From Acidobacteriota bacterium (GTDB taxonomy: Bacteria; Acidobacteriota; Terriglobia; Terriglobales; Acidobacteriaceae), in contig QIAR01000049.1 of assembly GCA_003225595.1 (NCBI GenBank), forward strand, positions 1 through 12,095: 12,095 nucleotides of DNA, read 5' to 3'. The notes under the pieces were generated by a model, which was given only the letters and a program-made list of their open reading frames with translations, did not search any database and was not told where the DNA came from. Positions 6,629-12,095 of the stretch are shown here, piece by piece. Positions within the stretch are counted from its first letter, which is position 1, and every line of letters begins with the position of its first letter. The position numbers were made by a program, and so were the translations under genes.

Positions 6629-6754
6629 CCTGCTAGTACATATCGGGCACAATTTGCCAGCGTGCACATCTTCAATCGGACCGTTGCGAAACGCGAGGGC
6701 GACAATGGCTTTGGCTTCCCTGGCCAGCGTTTGGAAGGATGAGCCTTTATTCAT
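6626..6754 (-). pseudogene. Small CxxC protein, truncated by IS3 end
   Basis: A leftward frame starting at ATG 6754 opens MNKGSSFQTLAREAKAIVAL and continues FRNGPIEDVHAGKLCPIC. It ends after 42 residues at a TGA that is itself the terminal TGA of the IS3 element, so the original 3' half is gone. C36 and C39 form a single CxxC knuckle. The broken copy at 10696-10776 matches 23 of 27 residues of this core, showing it is a real protein family. Homologues I recall are about 80-90 residues, with a helical second half (EMKxIMxxAVDxxY). No function is known to me. No clear ribosome site precedes the ATG. Confidence 0.65.
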
Positions 6755-7734
6755 GGATTGGTACAGGATGCAAATTCGATGAAATGTGTGCGAGCAGACC
6801 CACCTCGCGCTGGAGTGGTTTTCACCATAGCATGTAGAGCTAACCTGTCAAACCGATACGTGATCAACGGTAACCTGGATGAGAGCGCGCTGGCTGCGGG
6901 CGTTGCTGAAGCGGAGCAGATAATTCTTTCAGCTTTTGAAGTTTTCTCAAGGGTTGGACTTACGATTCGGTGTTTACTTGGAATCCGAATGCCTCCAGCA
7001 ATGCTGTGGGCACGTACTTGTAATCCTTGTTGCGGCGCACCCACTCCCTCAGCTCAGGCGCTTATATCAGATGCAGAAAGACTTGCTATTTATTACACGA
7101 ATATTAGACTCAGTACACTAGGTTGGATGTATGAAAAAGCTCGCTTTGATAAGCAAGCAACAGTCAGATTCTTAAAAGGCCGCACCCCGCTCGCTTCCCT
7201 TGAGACGTGGCGAGTCGCCAGCTCGACCACCACGGCTAACAACCTAAGGCTGGGTTTATAAAAGTTAAAATCCAGTCCGAAACAGTTCCCAAGCGGCTCC
7301 GCGGGTTTTGAGGCCGGCTGAAAAGCCAGGTATCTCTGTCTTCGGAGACAGCTGTCTTGCCGTGTCTCTGGAGAACTCAGCGCTGCCGAGGGCAGAGCAA
7401 ATAATTGCATTCGATTGCAGGCCGGCTTCACATTTGTTGCTCGCAAGTATTCTCAAGGCATTGCATCGGTTGCCGTTGTTTCAATCGTGCTTTGGAACCG
7501 TAATTGCGCTAACCGGCCATGCGCCGTGCCCCCGTTCGGCCTCCCCAGTCCAATGACGGCCTTTTCGGTCCCTGGTGGTCAGGGCGGGTTGTCCTAGTGG
7601 AACTGGAACTGAGACACCCCCAAGCTTAGTACCAGGAGCAATGCAACAGGCGTTAGGAAATTTCTTTTGCTTTGTAGCTTACCAGAACTGAGTAGGTATT
7701 TTACTGTGCACCGTGTGCGCTCGGGAGGTATGTA
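6755..7734. other. Region without a recognisable gene
   Basis: Nearly 1 kb with no convincing coding frame. Frames of 97-167 codons exist on both strands (for example plus 6758-7261 and minus 7093-7446), but none has a ribosome site or a motif I recognise, and they overlap each other. The GC content is lower and more uneven than in the flanking genes. A small hairpin, CTGTCT-TCGG-AGACAG, lies at 7336-7351. The sequence may be a decayed gene. The last part (about 7600-7730) must contain the promoter of the lipoprotein gene, but I cannot pick out well-spaced -35 and -10 boxes. Confidence 0.5.
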
Positions 7735-9228
7735 GTGCCTTCGTCCCGCGATGGTCAGCGCCTCACCTTCAGCAGGCGGATTGGATCTTTGGCTACCGCT
7801 ACGCTTGCGATCATTATCACTGGCGGCTGTGGCGGCTCATCGCAACAGATCCCCAAGCTGCAGTCGATCAACATTAGTCCCGCCACTGCTTTGATCAATG
7901 TGGGCGAGCCCGAACAGTTCGCGGCCTCCGGCCAATTCAGTGATGGCAGTTCTCATATGCTAACAGACCTATCTTGGACCACCGCGAATCCAGGGATCGC
8001 AACCATCAGTGCCACGGGTTTAGCGACAGGGGCTTCGGCCGGCACCACCAAAATCACGGCATCCGCCTCGGGAGTCAATGGTACTGCCTCGATTACAGTT
8101 GCAGCTCCGGCTCCTCCCGGTGGGGGCTCCGGATCCCCTTCCATACTGAGTGACAAGGCTTATGTATCGGCACCTAGTCACAACTGCAAGGGCGACGTCC
8201 TTTCGCCGGTCAATCCTAATACCGTGGCTGTGATCAACATGGATGCGAGGTCCTCCACGACAGCCGTGGTCGCCCAGATCGCCATGCCGACCAATTACAT
8301 TCCGACAGCCACGGCCGCGAACCCTGCGACTAACCAGGTTCTGGTGACGAGCTGTAGCTCTCCTACAGTGCTCATTATTGACGGCACCACAAACGAAATA
8401 GTCGATTCCGTCGATGCTCCGGTGACGAATAGTTTTGCGTTCAGCGGTGGTAAATGCATCATTTGTGGAGTGCTTATTGATTCGAACACAAACAAAGCCA
8501 TCCTAGATACAGCGCGCGGGGTGATAGTATTTGACCCGGCTGCCCGAACCTTCTTTGGTCCTATTCCGAACTCTTTGCCTGGAGAAAATTTTGGATATGA
8601 TCCGAGCCTCGAGATGGTGCTGAATCCAATTTATAACAGCGGCCCGCCCGGATTCCAGATCATCAGTTTGGCGGACAACTCGACGTCGACTATAAACACG
8701 AGCATATCCCGGCCAGATGCTGGTGCAGTCGACACGTTAACCCATGTGGGGGTGATTACGGACGAGAGCAGTAAGACTCAGCTCCTGATTAATATGGTGT
8801 CATCGCCCGGTAACACGCCGCATTGGAGTACTTTTACTCAAGGGACAACCTGCGATGAATTGACAATGATCTCGGTGGACAGTTCGATCCATATGGCGGC
8901 AGTGGCAGCCGAACATGACCAGGACTGCTTAGCCCTTGAACTGCTGCCATCGATAGAACCGGCGCCAGACAGTGCCCCCGGAGTTCCAGACGTTTTTATC
9001 TGGGGGCACATCCCCCAGACGCCCGATAACCAAGCGTGGCGCTTCGGGCTCGATCCGCACGCCATTGCCGTCTTCACCAGCGTGGTAAATGGAAATCATT
9101 TTGCGTTCCTGGTGGATAAAAACGCAAACTGGGTCGCCCGTGTTGATCTGGCGGCATTGGCTGGCGCAACTCCGAACAGTAAGGGGATCGACCTGGCGCC
9201 ATATGTAGCGTTCTTCCAGACTTTCTGA
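7735..9228 (+). CDS. Ig-like (Big_2) and beta-propeller lipoprotein
   Basis: A 497-residue secreted lipoprotein. The start is GTG 7735, with GGGAGG at 7723-7728 six bases upstream. The N-terminus is positively charged (SRRIG), then has a hydrophobic segment (LATATLAIIITGG) and a lipobox-like TGGC with Cys32 as the likely lipidated residue. Residues ~43-123 (SINISPATALINVGE ... ATISATGLATG ... ITASASG) form a bacterial Ig-like Big_2 domain, the invasin/intimin-type fold. After a Pro/Gly linker (APAPPGGGSGSP), residues ~143-497 show blade-like repeats such as NTVAVINMDARSS, ATNQVLVTSCSSPTVLIIDG and RGVIVFDPAART, typical of YVTN-type beta-propellers. It is probably surface-exposed and involved in adhesion or binding; the ligand is unknown. 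It is the first gene of a rightward cluster with a secreted phosphoesterase. Confidence 0.8.
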   Translation: MPSSRDGQRLTFSRRIGSLATATLAIIITGGCGGSSQQIPKLQSINISPATALINVGEPEQFAASGQFSDGSSHMLTDLSWTTANPGIATISATGLATGASAGTTKITASASGVNGTASITVAAPAPPGGGSGSPSILSDKAYVSAPSHNCKGDVLSPVNPNTVAVINMDARSSTTAVVAQIAMPTNYIPTATAANPATNQVLVTSCSSPTVLIIDGTTNEIVDSVDAPVTNSFAFSGGKCIICGVLIDSNTNKAILDTARGVIVFDPAARTFFGPIPNSLPGENFGYDPSLEMVLNPIYNSGPPGFQIISLADNSTSTINTSISRPDAGAVDTLTHVGVITDESSKTQLLINMVSSPGNTPHWSTFTQGTTCDELTMISVDSSIHMAAVAAEHDQDCLALELLPSIEPAPDSAPGVPDVFIWGHIPQTPDNQAWRFGLDPHAIAVFTSVVNGNHFAFLVDKNANWVARVDLAALAGATPNSKGIDLAPYVAFFQTF

Positions 9229-9250
9229 TCTTGTCGCGTTTACAAACTCT

Positions 9251-9532
9251 ATGTCGTACGCAAACGACCCACAGCCGCAGAGCCCGACCGACGAGATTTT
9301 CGGCGAAGTAATTTCGACCTACACGGATGCGCAAGCGCCCCGCACAGCCATTTGCAATATCCTGGTGAAGTATGTGCGCATGTACGGCTTCGACCACAAA
9401 CGCACCGCAGGCCAGTTCGAAATCGCCTGGAATGAACTGTACTTAGACCTTGCGGATCTACAGAGCAAAAATAAGCCTTCTGGCCGGGGCCAATGCAACC
9501 TCGCCTCCAGCCTCATGACAACTCGGGAGTGA
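9251..9532 (+). CDS. Small hypothetical protein, possibly a chimeric remnant
   Basis: A 93-residue frame lying between the lipoprotein (22 bases upstream) and the phosphoesterase (stop 3 bases before its ATG). No ribosome site precedes ATG 9251, so translation by coupling or not at all are both possible. The N-terminal DEIFGEVISTYTDAQA resembles the start of DUF6573-type small proteins (IFGxVIxxYTRAQA, from memory). After that the likeness stops, and the rest (VKYVRMYGFDHKRTAGQFEI) is not recognised, so the frame may join a scrap of such a gene to other sequence. There is no signal peptide, unlike both neighbours, so membership in a functional operon with them is doubtful. Confidence 0.35.
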   Translation: MSYANDPQPQSPTDEIFGEVISTYTDAQAPRTAICNILVKYVRMYGFDHKRTAGQFEIAWNELYLDLADLQSKNKPSGRGQCNLASSLMTTRE

Positions 9533-9535
9533 TGT

Positions 9536-10426
9536 ATGAAGTACATGACAATAGTTCGGACGGCAGGCACCTTGCTCGTCGGCCTCTGCTGTATGACAAT
9601 CAATTTAGTCGCCCAGAGTGGGGATCCTGTGCTAGTCGGGGCTGGCGACGTTGCCGGCTGCGATTCTTCCAAGTTGGTTAATCCCGAGGCCACGGCCACT
9701 CTACTGGATTCTATCTCGGGTACAGTGTTTGCAGCAGGTGATCTCGCCTACCAGGACGGCGCCGAGGTTAACTTCTCTAGGTGCTACGATCCTACTTGGG
9801 GACGTCACAGAGCTCGCACCAAGCCGATAGTGGGTAATCACGAATATCAAACCCCTGGTGCCGTTGACTATTACAACTACTTTGGTCCTGCTGCCGGTGA
9901 TCCGACCAAGGGTTACTACAGCTTCGATCTCGGAACCTGGCATATCGTTGTGATCAACAGCGAGTGCGCACAAGTGGGTGGCTGTACCAGTACCTCTCCC
10001 CAAGCGACTTGGCTTCAGGCGGATCTGGCAGCGCACCCGACAACGTGTACGCTAGCCATGTGGCATCGTCCTCTGTTTACTTCCAGCAGTGGGACGGCGG
10101 CCCCGAGTATGAATCCGATCTGGCAGGTACTCTTCAACAACAGCGTTGATGTCGTGATTAACGGCCACGCCCACAACTACGAACGCTTTACCCCGCAGGA
10201 TCCGAATGGTGTCGCAAATTCAGCAACCGGCATTCGCGAGTTTGTCGTCGGCACGGGCGGCGAGTCCCACGGAAACTTTGACACGGTGGCCGCGAACAGC
10301 GAAGTCCGCAACAACACTACTTACGGTGTTCTCAAGCTGACGTTGCACCCGACCGGTTATGACTGGCAGTTTATTCCAATCGCGTCTCAGACTTTCACCG
10401 ATTCGGGCAGTGGATCCTGCCACTAA
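9536..10426 (+). CDS. Secreted metallophosphoesterase (purple acid phosphatase-like)
   Basis: A 296-residue exported phosphoesterase. GGGAG at 9525-9529 lies six bases before ATG 9536. A signal peptide is clear (hydrophobic AGTLLVGLCCMTINLVAQ, probable cleavage after AQS near residue 28). The calcineurin-like metal-binding motifs are in order: GAGDVAG (D38), AAGDLAY (D69, Y72), VGNHEY (N101, H102), MWHRPLF (H177) and NGHAHNYER (H211, H213, followed by the YER typical of purple acid phosphatases). These would hold a two-metal centre that hydrolyses phosphate esters in the periplasm or outside the cell, fitting phosphate scavenging. Length suits the minimal single-domain form without an N-terminal fibronectin domain. 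The substrate is unknown. A possible terminator follows the stop codon. No Pho box was recognised. Confidence 0.85.
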   Translation: MKYMTIVRTAGTLLVGLCCMTINLVAQSGDPVLVGAGDVAGCDSSKLVNPEATATLLDSISGTVFAAGDLAYQDGAEVNFSRCYDPTWGRHRARTKPIVGNHEYQTPGAVDYYNYFGPAAGDPTKGYYSFDLGTWHIVVINSECAQVGGCTSTSPQATWLQADLAAHPTTCTLAMWHRPLFTSSSGTAAPSMNPIWQVLFNNSVDVVINGHAHNYERFTPQDPNGVANSATGIREFVVGTGGESHGNFDTVAANSEVRNNTTYGVLKLTLHPTGYDWQFIPIASQTFTDSGSGSCH

Positions 10427-10429
10427 GCC

Positions 10430-10473
10430 GAATACCGACTGGGTGCCCTGTGCCGCACTAGGTATTCTGTTTT
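10430..10473 (+). terminator. Possible terminator after the phosphoesterase
   Basis: GAATACC (10430-10436) pairs with GGTATTC (10461-10467). An inner GTGC/GCAC stem (10443-10446 with 10455-10458) is also possible, followed by TGTTTT. It begins four bases after the stop codon. The T-tract is short and the outer stem AT-rich, so it may be weak. Confidence 0.35.
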
Positions 10474-10480
10474 GGGGCCT

Positions 10481-10815
10481 TCAGATGGCAGTCATTCGAT
10501 CCCTAGCAGACAGTGGTGGAACCTCTCTATTTTTCGCGACAGCGACACATCCAGGATGAAGATTGTTTTTTCCCTCTTGATACGTCTCGGGATCATTTTC
10601 TTTGAGCAACAACACTTGATACACATGGTCAACTGCGTTTTGCATGATGCGCTTCATCTCGGCATCGAGATCCGAGAATATCCGTGCTTGCCGCGGCAGG
10701 CGGGGCAAGGCTTGCCGGCATGTATGTCTTCGATCGGGCCGTTGCGAAAGACGAGAGCAACGATTGCTTTAGCTTCTCCCTCTATTTTCGATGGCGGTTT
10801 GCGGGTTTCATCGGC
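10481..10815 (-). pseudogene. Second copy of the small CxxC protein, frameshifted
   Basis: Read leftward from about 10815 the frame gives ADETRKPPSKIEGEAKAIVA, then VFRNGPIEDIHAGKPCPACR and GYSRIS. Here one missing base near 10664-10666 shifts it; the shifted frame continues DAEMKRIMQNAVDHVYQVLL and then ENDPETYQEG. Restoring one G would give a continuous protein of about 80 residues with one CxxC knuckle followed by a helical region. No start codon is available: the codon before ADET is AAC, and a TGA lies further up. Beyond the frameshift the frame runs on to 10481 through residues that do not look conserved, so the true end is probably near 10565. It shares 23 of 27 core residues with the IS3-truncated copy at 6626-6754. 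Function unknown. Confidence 0.65.
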
Positions 10816-10927
10816 GTTAATTGGAGGACAAGTTCAGAGGGCCCGATGTCAGACGTGCTCAAGGTGAAACCGCAGCCAAGACCAGGCCCCGGTAAACAGA
10901 ATCGGAAGCGAAAACAACCAGCGACAG

Positions 10928-11239
10928 TTAAAGGTTCTCAATCTTAAGAGCTAGGGCACACAGCTTTTCTAGGGCGGCTTCTGCTATACGGAGTTCGTCT
11001 GCTGCGTGGCGCCCATCTTGATCCTCATTCCTTTTCTTCCCACCTTGCCTCAGTACCGCCCTCAGGGCTCCCTTGACCTCGTTTAATCTTTCTTCGGATA
11101 AGTCACCATTTAGTACCCACAAGGCAATCTGCAATGCGACTAGTAACTCCGCATTCCTTATCCGCAAGTACTTGATGCCTTCTAGAACCCGGTCGGCACA
11201 CTGCAAGGTGTCACTCATCGGTTCTAAGTCACTTTCCAC
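10928..11239 (-). CDS. Hypothetical helical protein
   Basis: A 103-residue protein, almost entirely alpha-helical by composition (long runs such as LEGIKYLRIRNAELLVALQI and ADELRIAEAALEKLCALALK) and broken by a polar linker (QGGKKRNEDQDGRHA, residues ~66-80). The GTG start at 11239 is supported by AGGAG at 11247-11251, seven bases upstream; a second in-frame start, ATG at 11218, is possible. The 5' end overlaps the tail of the next leftward ORF by 11 bases, so the pair is probably co-transcribed and coupled. No signal peptide or convincing membrane span is seen. The family is not recognised; a small helical-bundle or partner-binding protein is a guess. Confidence 0.55.
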   Translation of the reverse strand: MESDLEPMSDTLQCADRVLEGIKYLRIRNAELLVALQIALWVLNGDLSEERLNEVKGALRAVLRQGGKKRNEDQDGRHAADELRIAEAALEKLCALALKIENL

Positions 11240-11483
11240 GGAAAGACTCCTGCTCCTGCTCTGCTTCTTGGCGAAATTTATCCAAGTCGTATTCGCTCAT
11301 TTTGACCCGCATCCCAAAGTCAGGGGGAAGAATATCAGGATACACACATCCGGGATGCTGTCCCGCACCGAACCCAGCCTCTTTCAGAGACCTCGAGAAG
11401 CCTCTGGTGAGGCCTACACCAGCCCATAGCGCTACATCCAATGGTTGTGGTTCCAGTTTTTGCTGGTAGTTGGATTTTCTCAC
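11229..11483 (-). CDS. Small hypothetical protein upstream of the helical protein
   Basis: An 84-residue frame from GTG 11483, with GGAG at 11489-11492 (five-base spacer). It starts MRKSNYQQKLEPQPLDVALW, continues GLTRGFSRSLKEAGFG and ends with an acidic helix, SEYDLDKFRQEAEQEQESF. The frame is open further upstream to 11615, but that part is Arg/Pro-rich and looks non-coding. A much shorter version from ATG 11300 (23 residues) cannot be excluded. Its stop overlaps the start of the downstream helical protein, which is the main argument that it is real. No family recognised. Confidence 0.4.
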   Translation of the reverse strand: MRKSNYQQKLEPQPLDVALWAGVGLTRGFSRSLKEAGFGAGQHPGCVYPDILPPDFGMRVKMSEYDLDKFRQEAEQEQESFRGK

Positions 11484-11635
11484 CTTGGCTCCACGTCTGT
11501 TTGCGGACGGCGGAATTGGCCGGACGGTTGGCCTCCACCCCACACGAAGACCTCCAAGCTGCGGGGCTTCTCGGTGTCTCTTGCCACGTGGGGGCAAAGA
11601 ACGAGCTATTGACACTCACCCAGACGTGGAAGCTC

Positions 11636-11800
11636 CTATTGAATTGAACTCGCCGTAGCGGAAAAGGCATTATTCGCGTTCGAGCCGATAAGCCGAAGTG
11701 TTCCCACTACGAGTACGAGGATCACCGCAAGCACCACCGCGTATTCTGCGATATCTTGACCGTCATCATCGTGCCATGCTTTGCAGAGAAGGCCGATCAT
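11636..11800 (-). CDS. Flp/Fap-type type IVb pilin
   Basis: A 54-residue pilin precursor. ATG 11800 is chosen because AGGAGG lies six bases upstream; a longer start seven codons earlier would place that site inside the gene. The N-terminal leader MIGLLCKAWHDDDG ends at Gly14, followed by QDIAEYA and a hydrophobic helix, VVLAVILVLVVGTLRLIG. The G/xxxxEY pattern (Glu19, Tyr20) is the signature cut by the TadV-type prepilin peptidase. Mature Flp subunits assemble into thin adhesive pili through the Tad secretion machinery in the inner membrane. No tad or cpa genes are in the window, so the machinery must be elsewhere or absent. It has its own promoter and looks like a single-gene unit. Confidence 0.8.
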   Translation of the reverse strand: MIGLLCKAWHDDDGQDIAEYAVVLAVILVLVVGTLRLIGSNANNAFSATASSIQ

Positions 11801-11918
11801 GCGACACCTCCTGCGCTTCACTTTGCGAACTGTGACAGAGCTGTACGTCAGGGTGGGTGCAGCAGGGTCAACGGGAACGTGAGGTGAAGTGGCTGGCGCT
11901 CACGCCTGATTGCACGCA

Positions 11919-11948
11919 ATTCTGCGCGCACCACATCAGCTTTGTCAA
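11919..11948 (-). promoter_or_regulatory. Sigma-70-type promoter for the Flp pilin gene
   Basis: On the minus strand a perfect TTGACA (11948-11943) and a CAGAAT (11924-11919) are separated by 18 bases. This would start transcription near 11911, leaving a leader of about 110 nt before ATG 11800. Four of six -10 positions match consensus. Confidence 0.4.
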
Positions 11949-11994
11949 GTGAAGATGGCCAAAGGTGATATAAGTTCGATTGTGTAAAAGGCGA

Positions 11995-12095
11995 GAGGGT
12001 GTAAGTTGGCTTTGGCCTCCAAGCGAAAGCCGTTCCTAAGAAGGAGCCTTACACCCGATGGCGAAAGTAACACCGATCAGCGAACACTTCCAACA
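11995..12095 (+). mobile_element. Left end of an IS256-type insertion sequence (cut by the window)
   Basis: The sequence GAGGGTGTAAG (near 11995) and its approximate complement CCTTACACCC (12047-12056) frame the leader of a transposase gene that begins at 12058. The outer boundary is a guess from the GAGGGTGTAAG motif; the other end of the element is outside the window. Confidence 0.4.
12058..12095 (+). CDS. IS256-family (mutator-type) transposase, first 12 codons
   Basis: ATG 12058 is preceded by AAGGAG (12041-12046, an 11-base spacer). The 12 visible residues, MAKVTPISEHFQ, match the start of mutator-type transposases I remember from acidobacterial genomes (xxTPISEHFQHF...). Only the first 38 bases are present, so the identification rests on this short stretch and its TIR-like leader. 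Confidence 0.5.
   Translation, partial: MAKVTPISEHFQ

Noticed and set aside
6758..7261. Rightward 167-codon frame
   Set aside because: No ribosome site, no recognised motif, and uneven codon use. Possibly a decayed gene but not supportable.
10846..10947. Short rightward frame MSDVLKVKPQPRPGPGKQNR...
   Set aside because: Only about 33 codons, no ribosome site, basic low-complexity composition.

Overview
The window looks like an accessory, mobile-element-rich stretch of a GC-rich soil-type bacterium, most likely an acidobacterium. This is inferred from hairpin-type interspersed repeats of the 'CGGCTAAAGCCG' and 'TCGGGATGAC' kinds, a DUF1059 protein, a primase/ATPase pair of a sort I remember from acidobacterial genomes, and an Ig-like plus beta-propeller lipoprotein. 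No rRNA, tRNA or housekeeping gene is present to confirm the phylum.

Layout. Positions 1-1160 hold the start of a leftward gene fragment that contains a perfect parS-like palindrome (113-128), then about 700 bp of interspersed hairpin repeats. Positions 1161-2341 are an ISNCY-type insertion sequence whose transposase has lost its natural C-terminus. Positions 2342-2985 carry a 76-bp scrap of the ATPase gene found later in the window, then an intact DUF1059 gene with its own terminator. Positions 2986-4302 are a complete-looking IS1182-family element with 14-bp inverted repeats. Positions 4349-6278 (minus strand) hold a two-gene replication-type module: a TOPRIM + CHC2 zinc-finger primase-like protein, overlapping by ATGA with a P-loop ATPase. 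The ATPase carries two single-base frameshifts, and the primase has lost its N-terminus at the junction with a truncated IS3 element (6279-6628). That IS3 end also cuts off a small CxxC protein (6626-6754), a second broken copy of which lies at 10481-10815.

The region from 6755 to 7734 has no gene I can recognise. Positions 7735-10426 (plus strand) form a secretion-oriented cluster: an Ig-like/beta-propeller lipoprotein, a small ORF of unknown function, and a secreted purple-acid-phosphatase-like metallophosphoesterase followed by a possible terminator. Positions 10928-11483 (minus) hold two overlapping small hypothetical genes. An Flp-type pilin gene (11636-11800, minus) has a good promoter. 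The window ends inside the first codons of an IS256-type transposase.

Overall the window reads as the decayed remains of an integrated replicon (primase, ATPase, parS-like site, gene scraps) opened up by at least four insertion sequences, beside a small set of intact cell-envelope genes. I do not see a complete undescribed system. The best candidates for follow-up are the primase/ATPase pair with reversed domain order, the repeated small CxxC family, and the parS-like site.
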